From an uncultured Collinsella sp. (lineage in GTDB: Bacteria > Actinomycetota > Coriobacteriia > Coriobacteriales > Coriobacteriaceae), in NCBI GenBank assembly GCA_902465105.1, contig CABQLM010000008.1, positions 1 to 42,186 on the forward strand: DNA of 42,186 nt. The letters are read 5' to 3'. The notes beneath the pieces are model-generated. The model did not search any database. It was not told where the DNA came from and was given only the letters and a program-made list of their open reading frames with translations. Made by a program: the position numbers and the translations under genes. This document shows, piece by piece, positions 32,423 through 42,107 of the stretch; the first letter of the stretch is position 1; each line of letters opens with the position of its first letter.

Positions 32423-34375
32423 ATGGCCACCGCCGACCCCAAAAAGAAAAAGAAGAAGCGCAAGAAAAAAGAGTCACTGGAGCATAAGCGCAACCGCATT
32501 CTGGTAGCGCTGGGCACTTTTGCCGTGGTGTACGTCCTCGATGAGCTCGGCATCCTCGCCGCCGCATTCGGCACCCCGGGCGACATCTACGCCAGCTTTG
32601 CGCTGTTCCTCGTGCCGTTTTTGATTGCCGGCTACGACGTGCTGCAAAAGGCATTCAATAGCATCCGCCGCGGCAAGGCCTTCGACGAAAGTTTCCTTAT
32701 GGCAGTCGCGACCATCGGCGCGTTTGCCATGGTGCTCTTCCCCGATACCGACCCGCACATGGCCGAAGGCGCCGCCGTCATGCTGTTCTACCAGGTCGGT
32801 GAGCTGTTCCAGGCATACGCCGTGGGCAAGAGTCGCAAGTCGATCAGTGCCATGATGGACATCGCGCCCGACTACGCTAACGTCGAGCAAGCCGACGGCA
32901 CGCTCGAACAGGTCTTTCCCGATGACATCGCCGTCGGCACCGTGATCGTGGTCAAGCCCGGCGAGCGCGTACCTATCGACGGCGTCATCGTCGAAGGCGA
33001 AACCCAGCTCGACACCGCCGCGCTCACGGGCGAGTCAGTTCCCCGCCCCGCTAAGTCCGGCGACGATATCATCAGCGGCTGCATCAACATGACGGGCCTC
33101 ATCCACGTGCGCACCACCAAGCCGTTTGGCGAGTCCACCGTCGCGCGCGTCCTGGAGCTCGTGGAGAATGCCAGCGAAAAGAAGGCGCGCACCGAGAACT
33201 TCATCACGCGCTTTGCCCGCGTCTACACCCCCGCCGTCACCGGCGCCGCCGCGGTGCTCGCGCTCGGCGGCGGCCTGGTCACCGGTGCCTGGTCCGACTG
33301 GATTCTGCGCGGTCTGACCTTCCTGGTCGTCAGCTGCCCGTGCGCGCTCGTGATCAGCGTACCGTTGAGCTTCTTTGGCGGCATCGGCGGCGCATCCAAG
33401 CTGGGCGTTCTCATCAAGGGCTCCAACTACCTCGAGACGCTCGCGGACGTGGACACCGTCGTCTTCGACAAAACGGGCACCCTCACCAACGGCACGTTCT
33501 CGGTGGTCGCGGTGCATCCCGAGGCGGACTATACCGAGCAGTCGTTGCTCGAAGTCGCAGCACTCGCCGAATCGTTCTCCGATCACCCTATCGCGCAGTC
33601 GGTGCACGCCGCCTACCAGGGCGAGCTCGACACCAAGCGCGTGACGAATTCCGCCAATGACGCAGGCCATGGTGTGTCGGCGACCATCGACGGCAAGCAC
33701 GTCGTCGTCGGCAACGCCAAGATGCTCGCCGCGACCGGCGTTGAAGCACCGGACTGTAAGATTGTCGGCACGATCCTCCACGTACTCGTTGACGGCGTGT
33801 ACGCCGGCCACATCGTGATTGCCGACACCGTAAAGGCCGATGCCGAGCAGACGATCCGCGACCTGCACACCGCTGGCATCAAACGTACCGTCATGCTCAC
33901 AGGCGACCGCGAGGAAGTGGCTGCGTCCGTTGCCGAACAGTTGGGGCTCGACGAGTTCCACGCGCAACTGCTGCCGGGCGACAAGGTCGAGCGTGTTGAA
34001 GCGCTACTCGCAGCCGAGTCGGGCAAGGGCAAGCTCGCCTTTGTCGGCGACGGCATCAACGATGCGCCCGTGCTCACCCGTGCCGATGTGGGCATTGCCA
34101 TGGGCGCCATGGGGTCCGACGCCGCGATTGAGGCTGCCGACGTTGTGCTCATGGACGACAAACCGTCCAACATCGCCCGTGCCATCCGCGTGGCACGCAA
34201 GACCATGACGATTGTTTGGCAGAACATCATTTTTGCACTGGGTATTAAGCTGCTGATCCTTGTGCTGGCAGCACTGGGCATCGCCAATATGTGGCTTGCC
34301 GTCTTTGGCGACGTGGGCGTGGCGATCATCGCCATCCTGAACGCCATGCGCGCGATGGGTGTCAAGAACCTGTAG
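32423..34375 (+). CDS. Zinc/cadmium/lead-transporting P1B-type ATPase
   Basis: This 650-aa efflux pump of the ZntA/CadA type acts in the cytoplasmic membrane. Visible are the TGES actuator loop (AALTGESVP near residue 205), the transmembrane metal site SCPCALVIS near residue 305, the phosphorylation motif DKTGTLT near residue 349, the HP dipeptide in FSDHPIAQS, and the hinge GDGINDAP near residue 541. The usual N-terminal HMA domain is missing and replaced by a lysine-rich stretch (DPKKKKKKRKKKES); the HMA domain is the separate gene just upstream. The start at 32423 is set by GGGAGG; an overlapping upstream frame runs through the HMA gene and is not used. Confidence 0.95.
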   Translation: MATADPKKKKKKRKKKESLEHKRNRILVALGTFAVVYVLDELGILAAAFGTPGDIYASFALFLVPFLIAGYDVLQKAFNSIRRGKAFDESFLMAVATIGAFAMVLFPDTDPHMAEGAAVMLFYQVGELFQAYAVGKSRKSISAMMDIAPDYANVEQADGTLEQVFPDDIAVGTVIVVKPGERVPIDGVIVEGETQLDTAALTGESVPRPAKSGDDIISGCINMTGLIHVRTTKPFGESTVARVLELVENASEKKARTENFITRFARVYTPAVTGAAAVLALGGGLVTGAWSDWILRGLTFLVVSCPCALVISVPLSFFGGIGGASKLGVLIKGSNYLETLADVDTVVFDKTGTLTNGTFSVVAVHPEADYTEQSLLEVAALAESFSDHPIAQSVHAAYQGELDTKRVTNSANDAGHGVSATIDGKHVVVGNAKMLAATGVEAPDCKIVGTILHVLVDGVYAGHIVIADTVKADAEQTIRDLHTAGIKRTVMLTGDREEVAASVAEQLGLDEFHAQLLPGDKVERVEALLAAESGKGKLAFVGDGINDAPVLTRADVGIAMGAMGSDAAIEAADVVLMDDKPSNIARAIRVARKTMTIVWQNIIFALGIKLLILVLAALGIANMWLAVFGDVGVAIIAILNAMRAMGVKNL

Positions 34376-34391
34376 CGTCTGTGGTCCCTCC

Positions 34392-34518
34392 GGCCGGGGC
34401 CGGGCTTGGTTTTGAAAACGTCCTCGCGCATGAGGCCCGTCTTTCCTGCTCCTGCGGAGCAGCGGAAAGGCGGGCCTCGCGCTGCGGAATGTTTTCAAAA
34501 CCAAGCCCGGCCCCGGCC
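34392..34518. repeat. 127-nt near-perfect hairpin
   Basis: The 28-bp perfect outer arms (left from GGCCGGGGCCGGGCTTGG at 34392, right ending at 34518) enclose a second stem, GAGGCCCGTCTTTCC paired with GGAAAGGCGGGCCTC (one G-T), with a GCTCC/GGAGC tip. It starts 16 bases after the ATPase stop. It may terminate transcription, though no T run follows the outer stem; it may also be a REP-like repeat or a structured RNA. Confidence 0.8.
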
Positions 34519-34795
34519 TGCGGTGACATCGCTGGCGGTTCTTGGACATCGCTTGCTGGCGGGGTTCCTTGTCTGAGTTGGACTTAGTTGGCGGGGCTAC
34601 TGGTCCCGGTCGCTGTCCCGCGCCGTTCCGGCGCGGGAGGCGCGCCTCTTTGGGAACGCAGAGATAGCCCAGCTGTGGTGGCGTCGCGCGCCGATTGCTC
34701 CACTTTGGACTGCGGCGAACTCGTTGTTGTCCGAGCCCTCTCTCCCCTTTCCGCTGGTTCGCGCTTTGCGCGAACTCCGCGCTACTGAGGACCCG
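34519..34795. other. Gap without a supported gene
   Basis: A second GC-rich hairpin, CCCGCGCCG/CGGCGCGGG, stands at 34617-34637. The open frames here are short and lack ribosome-binding sites or recognisable sequence. The right part should contain the end of the transcript of the convergent regulator gene, but no clear terminator is seen. Confidence 0.5.
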
Positions 34796-35185
34796 TTAGG
34801 ATTCCGGTGTTGGATCCGTCGTCTCGCCCCGCCCCAGCATCGCCCTCAGCTTCTCGAAGCTCTCCTCGCTCAGACAGTGCTCCATGTGACACCCCTCTTG
34901 CGAGGCGACCTCGGGCGATACGCCTGCGTCCTCTAGCAGCCCCACAAAAAAGCAATGGCGCTCCCACATTTGACGGGCAACCTCAAGACCGCGTTCCGTC
35001 AGATGCACATCGCGTTTGCCCATCTCCACGTAGCCGCTGCTCTCCAAGGTCGCCATGGCCTTGGAGACGCTTGCCTTGGTTACGCCCAGGTATTCGGCAA
35101 CGTCAATCGAGCGAACGACACCTTGGCGCTCCGAGAGCACATAAATAGATTCGAGATAATCTTCTCCGGATTCACGCAGGGCCAT
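34796..35185 (-). CDS. DtxR/MntR family metal-dependent regulator
   Basis: This 129-aa regulator binds DNA when loaded with Mn(II) or Fe(II). The N-terminal GEDYLESIYVLSE gives the metal ligands D9 and E12. The winged helix contains VAEYLGVTKASVSKAMATLE. The dimerisation/metal domain has ERHCFFVGLLEDAGV (His ligand) and EGCHMEHCLSEE (Glu, Cys/Glu and His ligands), the MntR/IdeR pattern. Lacking the SH3-like domain, it is the short MntR-type form. AAAGGC stands upstream of the ATG at 35185. No transporter gene is adjacent, so its regulon is elsewhere. Confidence 0.9.
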   Translation of the reverse strand: MALRESGEDYLESIYVLSERQGVVRSIDVAEYLGVTKASVSKAMATLESSGYVEMGKRDVHLTERGLEVARQMWERHCFFVGLLEDAGVSPEVASQEGCHMEHCLSEESFEKLRAMLGRGETTDPTPES

Positions 35186-35224
35186 GGGCTGCCTTTCGCG
35201 ATGGCTTCTAGTTAGCCTTTGGAT

Positions 35225-35255
35225 ACTTTTGCCTGATTTACTTTACCGCAAAAGT
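35225..35255. promoter_or_regulatory. Inverted repeat upstream of the MntR-like gene
   Basis: ACTTTTGC (35225-35232) and GCAAAAGT (35248-35255) are perfect complements 15 bases apart, starting 40 bases before the gene. On the minus strand TAAAGT lies within the spacer and could be a -10. This is a candidate autoregulatory operator. Confidence 0.45.
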
Positions 35256-35342
35256 TGCCCATGTCTTACTACATTGTTTAAAAAGTTAACCGTGTTTCAC
35301 AAAATGCGCGGGGCAAGCAAAGCGACACGACACGCAGCGCGC

Positions 35343-35390
35343 AAGGAGTGTCCCCAACTGCCGGCAGAAAAGGAGCGTCTCCAAGTGCCG
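35343..35390. repeat. Two-copy tandem repeat
   Basis: AAGGAGTGTCCCCAACTGCCG (35343-35363, quoted in pieces AAGGAGTGTCCCC and AACTGCCG) recurs at 35370-35390 with 18 of 21 bases identical, a 27-base period. It lies just after the HAD gene stop. It looks like a fragment of a dispersed intergenic repeat. Confidence 0.6.
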
Positions 35391-35398
35391 AGCCGCAG

Positions 35399-36169
35399 TT
35401 ATAGCAGCCCAAAGTGCTTCGCGGCGTTGTAGATCCCGTCGTCGTCCACGGCGGACGTCACGTAGGTCGCCGCGGCCTTCACCGTGTCCTGCGCGTTGCC
35501 CATGGCCACGCTTGTGCCCACGGCGGCGAACATCGACAAATCGTTCTCGCCATCGCCAAAGGCAATTGCCTCGCTCACATCGATGCCTAGGCGCTCCAGC
35601 GTCGCCGCCACGCCCAAGTCCTTGCCGCCGTTGGCAGGGATAATGTCGCAGAACAGGTCGCACCAGCGCGTAGTGAGCGAATGCGACACCGCATCGGTCA
35701 CAATATGCTCGTCGGCCGGATCCACAAAGGCGCAAAACTGGTAGACCGGCGCGTCAAAGGCGTGCTCAAACGGTTCCTCGTGGTAGACGATTCCCGCGTT
35801 GTTGCCGGCCGTTACCACGCGCTCGGACAGGCGGTTCACAAAGGAGTTCTCGCCCTGCATGCACAGCGAGTCATAGCGCCCCTGTGCCACCTGGTCCACA
35901 ATCACCGCACCGTCGTCCGGGTCAATCGGGCAGCTACGGTAGACGCCCTCGGCATCAAAGCAGTGCTGGCCCGAAAGCGTAATGTACGCGTCCCAACCAA
36001 GATCGAACAGCCAATCCGGCATCTGACAGGTCGGGCGACCCGTGGCGATCACACATGCAATCCCCTGTTCGCGAAAGCTGTCGAGCACCTGCTGCGCCGA
36101 CGCCGGAATCCTGTGCGACTTAAAGCTCAGCAGCGTGCCGTCGATATCGAAAAATGCGGCCTTGATCAT
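35399..36169 (-). CDS. Cof-type HAD family hydrolase
   Basis: This 256-aa phosphatase of the haloacid dehalogenase superfamily, subfamily IIB, is cytosolic and probably acts on small sugar or coenzyme phosphates. Motif I is FFDIDGTLLSF (nucleophile Asp near residue 8), motif II is VIATGRP, the conserved Lys is in GGKDLGVAATL near residue 184, and motif III is AFGDGENDLSMF near residue 204. It starts six bases after the ABC-F stop, so the two are cotranscribed. The substrate is not predictable. Confidence 0.9.
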   Translation of the reverse strand: MIKAAFFDIDGTLLSFKSHRIPASAQQVLDSFREQGIACVIATGRPTCQMPDWLFDLGWDAYITLSGQHCFDAEGVYRSCPIDPDDGAVIVDQVAQGRYDSLCMQGENSFVNRLSERVVTAGNNAGIVYHEEPFEHAFDAPVYQFCAFVDPADEHIVTDAVSHSLTTRWCDLFCDIIPANGGKDLGVAATLERLGIDVSEAIAFGDGENDLSMFAAVGTSVAMGNAQDTVKAAATYVTSAVDDDGIYNAAKHFGLL

Positions 36170-36175
36170 CCTCGC

Positions 36176-38035
36176 CTACTCCTCGCCCTCGAGCTTCTCG
36201 CTCGCCTCGAGCCATGCCATCTCCAGCTCGTCCATGGCGGCGTGGGCCTCGTCGATCTTTGCCTGCTGTTCGCCGAGCGCCGTGTAGTTGGTGGGATCGA
36301 CCTGAGCCATGGCGGCCTCGGCCTCCTCCACGCGGGCATGCTGCGTCTCCATCTTGCGCTCGAGCGAGCTCACCTCGCGGCGGAGCTTCTGACGTTCGGC
36401 GTTGGAAAGGCCATTGGGCTGACCGCTCGACTTGGGCTTTTCGGCCGCAGCTGCCGCGGCACCGGTGTCGAACGTGCCGGTCTTGGCGCTCGGTGCGCCC
36501 ACGGGCTCGCCCTCGGCAGTAGCGTTGCACAGGCGCAGGTACTGGTCGACGCCGCCGGGCATATGCGTCAGATGACCATCGAGCAGCGCCCACTGCTGGT
36601 CGGTCACGCGCTCCATCAAAAAGCGGTCGTGCGTCACCAGAATCAGCGTGCCGGGCCAGCCGTCGAGCAGGTCCTCGACAATCGCCAGCATGTCGGTATC
36701 CAGGTCGTTACCGGGCTCGTCCAGGATAAGCACGTTGGGTTCGTCCAGGATCGTCAGCAGCAGCGACAGGCGACGGCGCTGGCCGCCCGAAAGGTCGCCA
36801 ATACGGCTCCAGAGCTGCTGCGTCGTAAAGCCCAGACGCTCGCAGAGCTTCTCGGGCGAAGTCTCCTTGCCGTCGATGACGTAGTACTTCTTATAGTTGC
36901 TGAGCACCTCGCGGATCGTGTCGCCCATGTAGGGCTCGAGCTCCTCGAGCTGCTGCGACAGCACGCCAAAGCGCACCGTCTGGCCGATCTTTACACGGCC
37001 GCGCAGGGGCGCAATCTTGCCCTGAATCACGTCGAGCAGCGTCGACTTGCCGGCACCGTTCTCGCCCAAAAGACCATAGCGGTCGCCCGCTCCGATGAGC
37101 CAGGTCACGTCGGAGAGCACCTGCTTGGGCGCGCCGTCGGTATCGGCATAGCCGGCGTCCACGTCGACCACATCGATAACCTGCTTGCCCAGGCGGCTCA
37201 CCGCCAGGCGCTTGAGCTCCAGCTCGTCACGCACGGGCGGCACGTCGGCGATCAGCTCGCGAGCAGCCTCAACGCGAAACTTGGGCTTGGTGGAACGAGC
37301 CTGGGCGCCGCGGCTCAGCCACGCAAGCTCCTTGCGTGCCATGTTGCGACGGCGCTCCTCGGTGACGGCGGCCATGCGGTCGCGCTCTACGCGCTGAAGG
37401 ATATATGCGGAGTAGCCGCCCTCGAAGGGATCGACCTGGCCGTCGTGGACCTCCCACATGCTGGTGCAGACCTCGTCCAAGAACCAGCGGTCGTGCGTGA
37501 CCACGAGCATGGCGCCCTGACCGCGCTGCCAGCGGGCCTTTAAGTGGCGCGCAAGCCAGTTGATGGTGCGCATGTCCAGGTGGTTGGTGGGCTCGTCGAG
37601 CATAAGCACGTCGTAGTCGCCAATCAACAGGCGCGCGAGGTCCACACGACGGCGCTGGCCGCCCGAAAGCTCGCCCACCGTGCCCTCCCATGGCACATCG
37701 CTAATAAGGCCGGCCAGGATCTGACGCGTACGCGGGCTCGAGGCCCACTCGTACTCGGGCGTGTCGCCGACGACGGCATGATGCACGGTGTCGGTATCGA
37801 CCAGGTTGTCCTTTTGGCCGAGCAATCCAATCGTGGTGTCGCGGCGATGCGTCACGCGGCCGTCGTCGGGCTCCAGCGTGCCGGCGAGCACGCTCAGCAG
37901 CGTCGACTTGCCGTCGCCGTTTTTGCCGACGATACCAATACGGTCGCCCTCGCCCACGCCGAGCGTCACGCTATCGAAAATATGCTTGGTGGGAAACTCT
38001 AGGCTGACGGAATCGCATCCCAAAAGAATCGCCAT
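36176..38035 (-). CDS. ABC-F family ATPase (Uup/EttA-like)
   Basis: This 619-aa soluble protein has two ABC ATPase domains and no membrane segment; it is a ribosome-associated or DNA-associated ABC-F factor. The first domain has Walker A GKNGDGKST near residue 37 and the signature LSGGQRRRVDLARLL with Walker B VLMLDEPTNHLD. The second has GENGAGKST, LSGGQRRRLSLLL and VLILDEPGNDLD. A charged linker with KELAWLSRGAQARSTKPK, typical of Uup-like proteins, joins them. An Ala-rich hinge and a C-terminal coiled coil from about residue 545 (RREVSSLERKMETQ) also fit Uup. The start at 38035 has GGAG upstream. Confidence 0.92.
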   Translation of the reverse strand: MAILLGCDSVSLEFPTKHIFDSVTLGVGEGDRIGIVGKNGDGKSTLLSVLAGTLEPDDGRVTHRRDTTIGLLGQKDNLVDTDTVHHAVVGDTPEYEWASSPRTRQILAGLISDVPWEGTVGELSGGQRRRVDLARLLIGDYDVLMLDEPTNHLDMRTINWLARHLKARWQRGQGAMLVVTHDRWFLDEVCTSMWEVHDGQVDPFEGGYSAYILQRVERDRMAAVTEERRRNMARKELAWLSRGAQARSTKPKFRVEAARELIADVPPVRDELELKRLAVSRLGKQVIDVVDVDAGYADTDGAPKQVLSDVTWLIGAGDRYGLLGENGAGKSTLLDVIQGKIAPLRGRVKIGQTVRFGVLSQQLEELEPYMGDTIREVLSNYKKYYVIDGKETSPEKLCERLGFTTQQLWSRIGDLSGGQRRRLSLLLTILDEPNVLILDEPGNDLDTDMLAIVEDLLDGWPGTLILVTHDRFLMERVTDQQWALLDGHLTHMPGGVDQYLRLCNATAEGEPVGAPSAKTGTFDTGAAAAAAEKPKSSGQPNGLSNAERQKLRREVSSLERKMETQHARVEEAEAAMAQVDPTNYTALGEQQAKIDEAHAAMDELEMAWLEASEKLEGEE

Positions 38036-38150
38036 ATGCCCTGCTCCTTCGTAGAAATTCAACGTTGTCCATGATAGCAGCGAGCCCCACCCCAAAACCT
38101 ACCAAAAAGGGACAGGTTTATTTTGGCAGGTCGACGGCCGCACACGACAC

Positions 38151-38187
38151 AAAAAGGCGGGCCATCTCCCGAAAGAGATGACCCACC
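38151..38187 (-). terminator. Terminator of the pst operon
   Basis: GGCGGGCCATCTC (38156-38168) and GAGATGACCCACC (38175-38187) form a stem; on the minus strand it ends in TTTTT. It lies 57 bases after the pstB stop. Just beyond, AGGGACAGGTTTATTTTGGC at about 38108 looks like part of another dispersed repeat. Confidence 0.8.
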
Positions 38188-38243
38188 TCTCCAATCAGTC
38201 CCGTGGCAACCGTGGCCGCCGCGGGCCTCAAGCATGTCCCGGA

Positions 38244-39112
<869 letters not shown>

Positions 39113-39116
<4 letters not shown>

Positions 39117-40039
39117 TCGGCCGTCATCCTCCTTGCCAGTTGCTTGCCCACGATACGGGCGACTACGTTAAACAGCAGCACGCAAATCATCAGCAGCGCC
39201 GCGGTGCCCCAAACGATCTGCTGTGCCTCGGGGCTCCCCTCGCCGTAAATCTTGTAGATGTGCACGGCGAGCGACTCACCGGGGCGGAACACGTTCCAGG
39301 CGCAGGTGGGACTCGACAGGTTAAAGCTCAAGAAGTTCAGGCGCACCGGCGAGCTCATGCCCGAGGTAAAGAGCAGCGCCGCGGCCTCGCCAAACACGCG
39401 GCCGGCCGAAAGCACGATGCCGGTCACGATGGCAGGCATGGCCTCGGGGATCAGGATGTGCAGCGTGGCCTCCCAGCGGGTAAGGCCCATGGCCAGGCAC
39501 GCATCGCGCTGGGCCTGCGGCACGTCCTCGAGCGCCTGCTGAATCACGCGCACCAGAATGGGGATGTTGAACATGGTGAGCGCGACGGCGCCGGAGATGA
39601 TGGAGTACTTCCAGCCCAGCTGCACCGAGAACACCAGAAAGCCGAACATGCCGACGACGATGGACGGCAGCGAGGACAGCATCTCGATGGCGGTGGAGGC
39701 GATGTCCCGGATGGGGCCGTCGGGTGCGTACTCAACCAGGAAGACCGCGCCGCCCAGGCTGATGGGCACCGAGATACCTAAGGTGATCAGCAGCAGATAG
39801 AACGAGTCGAACAGCTGATAGAGTACTCCGCCCTGGGTTCCGTTGGCGCGCGCGGGCTGCGTGAGAAAGTCCGGCTGGAACAGCGTCGAGATACCCTCGA
39901 ACAGAATATAGGCCACCATGGAGACGACGATGATCATGACGATGGCGGCGATCGCCGTCAGCACGCCCGTGGCGATGCGGTCCTGCTTTTGGACGCGCCC
40001 GAGCCTCGCCTCGTCGATATGGATGCGCGTGCTAGCCAC
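39113..40039 (-). CDS. pstA: Phosphate ABC transporter permease PstA
   Basis: PstA is one of the two membrane channel subunits. This 308-aa protein has about six hydrophobic helices, beginning with AIAAIVMIIVVSMVAYILF, and the ABC permease EAA-like loop QRDACLAMGLTRWEATLHILIPEA near residue 210. LSSLPSIVVGMFGFLVF is typical of Pst permeases. The start is a GTG at 40039 that overlaps the end of pstC by eight bases, so translation is coupled. Confidence 0.95.
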
Positions 40040-40940
40040 GAGCCTTCGCCCCCTTGCGGCCGATGAGGTGGATGATCAGGATGAAGATGAGGCTCATGCC
40101 CATCAGCAGCAGACCGAGCGCCCACAGAACATCGTCCTGGGCCGAACCCTCGGCATAGACCGCCATGGACGTGGTGAGCGTGGTGGTGATGGTCGAGGCC
40201 GGCGATAGCAGCGACGTCGGCATGGCCTCGATGCCGCCGATAACCATGCGTACGGCGAGCGTTTCGCCAAAGGCGCGGGTCATGCCAAGGATGACCGCGG
40301 TCATGAGCGACGGCATGGCGGACTTGAGCACCACGTGCCAGATGGTCTGCCAGCGGGTGTAGCCCAGCGCGAGCGAGCCCTGACGGTAGCTCTCGGGCAC
40401 GGCGCGCAGGCCATCGACCGAAAGCGTGGTCATGGTCGGCAGGATCATGACGGCCAGCACGATGGCGCCGGGCAGGATGCCCAGACCCGTGCTCACGTGG
40501 AAAACGCTCTTCATAAGGCCGACGACCACGTGAAAGCCAATCAGGCCAAAGACGACCGAGGGAATGCCGGTCAAAAGCTCAATAAGCGGCTGAAAGACCT
40601 TGGAACCAAACTTAGGCTGAATCTCGACCGCAAAGATGGCAGAGCCGATGGCGATGGGCAGCGCGATGAGCGTGGAGAGTACCATGACCGCAAACGAGGT
40701 GACGATCAGGGGCAGGGCGCCGGTGTAAGGCAGACCGTTTTCGGCTGTGTTAGCCAGGTCCCACTTGGTGCCGGTGAAGAACTCGGCAACCGAAACGCCA
40801 TCCTTGAGAAAAGCCGAGAGGCCCTTTTGGGCGACCATGAAGATGAGCGCGGCAACGACAAGCGTCACGAGCGCTACGCACGCGCCCGTGACGCCCAGGC
40901 CCACGTTCTCAAGGTCGCGCTTTGGCAGCTGTTTTGCCAT
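40032..40940 (-). CDS. pstC: Phosphate ABC transporter permease PstC
   Basis: PstC pairs with PstA to form the phosphate channel. This 302-aa protein has about six transmembrane helices. LLTGIPSVVFGLIGFHVV and the cytoplasmic loop YRQGSLALGYTRWQTIWHVVLKSA near residue 200 identify it; ALIFMVAQKGLSAFLKDGV is the usual PstC first periplasmic region. AAAGG precedes the ATG at 40940. It starts 24 bases after pstS. Confidence 0.95.
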   Translation of the reverse strand: MAKQLPKRDLENVGLGVTGACVALVTLVVAALIFMVAQKGLSAFLKDGVSVAEFFTGTKWDLANTAENGLPYTGALPLIVTSFAVMVLSTLIALPIAIGSAIFAVEIQPKFGSKVFQPLIELLTGIPSVVFGLIGFHVVVGLMKSVFHVSTGLGILPGAIVLAVMILPTMTTLSVDGLRAVPESYRQGSLALGYTRWQTIWHVVLKSAMPSLMTAVILGMTRAFGETLAVRMVIGGIEAMPTSLLSPASTITTTLTTSMAVYAEGSAQDDVLWALGLLLMGMSLIFILIIHLIGRKGAKARG

Positions 40941-40964
40941 TGCAAACCTTTCCGGGGCGATTAC

Positions 40965-41903
40965 TTATTTAGCGGAGACCTTGCCGCTGGCGTCCTTGAC
41001 GACCTTCATAGCGGAGACAGGGATAAAGCCCTGCTCCTCGACGAGCTTGCCCTGGACGTCGTCGGAAAGCATGAATTCCAGGAAGGCCTTGGTGGCGTCG
41101 TCGGCGTCCTTTGCGCAGTACATGTGCTCGGTCGCCCAGATCTTGAAGGAGTCGTCGGTGACGTTTGCGCTCTTGGGCTCGACACCCTCGACCTTGACGG
41201 CGTTGAACTTGGAGTCGTCGAAGTGCGAGAAGTCGAGGTAGGAGATGGCGTTGTCGGTGCTGGCCATCTGAGTCTGGACATCGCCGGACTTGTCGAGCTC
41301 GGCGTCGCCCTTAAAGTCGACGGCCTCGTCGCCAAAGACGGCAGCCTCGAAAGTGGCGCGGGTACCGGAACCGGCCTTGCGGTTGAGGACGACGATTTTG
41401 GCATCGTCGCCGCCGACCTCCTTCCAGTTGGTGATCTGGCCGGAGAAGATACCCTTGAGCTGCTCGAGGGACAGGTCGTCGACCTTGACGTTCTTGGAGA
41501 CGACGGGGCCCATGCCCACGACGGCGACCTCGTGGTCGACGAGGTTCTTGACCTGGTCGACCTCGAGTTTGGTCTCGGCGAAGACGTCGGAGTTACCGAT
41601 GGTGACGGTGCCGGCGGCGACAGCGGTCAGGCCCTTGCCCGAACCGTTACCCGAGCCGGAGATGGAGACATCCGGGTTGGCATCCATGAACTTCTCGGCG
41701 GCGGCCTCGACGAGAGCCTGGAACGAGGAGGCTCCGTCGTAGGTCACCTCGCCGGAGACGGACTCGGCAGCGGCGGCGCTACCCTTGTCGGCGGTGCCGG
41801 AGGCACCTGAGCCGCCGCAACCAACGAGGCCGAGACCGACGATGCTGGCGAGACCACCAGCGAGGCCGAGGAACTGACGACGAGAATAAGCCTGATCGAG
41901 CAT
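40965..41903 (-). CDS. pstS: Phosphate-binding lipoprotein PstS
   Basis: PstS captures phosphate outside the membrane for PstCAB. The 312-aa protein begins with a twin-arginine-like signal (YSRRQFLGLAGGLA) and a lipobox LVGC, so it should be exported and lipid-anchored at the Cys near residue 31. The phosphate-binding loop appears as VSISGSGNGSGKGLTAVAAG near residue 80, and LNRKAGSGTRATFEAAVF near residue 175 is the second ligand loop. The start at 41903 is supported by GGAAG; the longer upstream frame has no site. First gene of the pst operon. Confidence 0.95.
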   Translation of the reverse strand: MLDQAYSRRQFLGLAGGLASIVGLGLVGCGGSGASGTADKGSAAAAESVSGEVTYDGASSFQALVEAAAEKFMDANPDVSISGSGNGSGKGLTAVAAGTVTIGNSDVFAETKLEVDQVKNLVDHEVAVVGMGPVVSKNVKVDDLSLEQLKGIFSGQITNWKEVGGDDAKIVVLNRKAGSGTRATFEAAVFGDEAVDFKGDAELDKSGDVQTQMASTDNAISYLDFSHFDDSKFNAVKVEGVEPKSANVTDDSFKIWATEHMYCAKDADDATKAFLEFMLSDDVQGKLVEEQGFIPVSAMKVVKDASGKVSAK

Positions 41904-42107
41904 GATCTTCCTTTCATACATGCGACTCGCGGACACCCTGCCCGCTTTGCTGTTTGGAAAGATACGGCCTCGATCGGGCGACGACCGCCTCATCTGCGGT
42001 TTCTTACGGGCATTTGATAGACCCTTACCGCTAGCTCTGCCCAGCCTTTACAAACGGATAACAATCCCCACCCAAGCATGGCACGCTTTTTACACCAGAG
42101 CGAAGTA
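41904..42107 (-). promoter_or_regulatory. Upstream region of the pst operon
   Basis: This gap must hold the pst promoter. On the minus strand TTGTTATCC followed by TTGTAAAGG near 42045-42065 is AT-rich and promoter-like, but no consensus pair or clear direct-repeat PHO box is seen. No gene is supported here. Confidence 0.4.

Noticed and set aside
34588..34788. A 66-codon plus-strand frame after the ATPase hairpin
   Set aside because: It has no ribosome-binding site, arginine-rich GC-driven composition and overlaps a hairpin.
35681..37543. A 620-codon open frame on the plus strand opposite the HAD and ABC-F genes
   Set aside because: It spans two well-supported minus-strand genes and shows no family motif.
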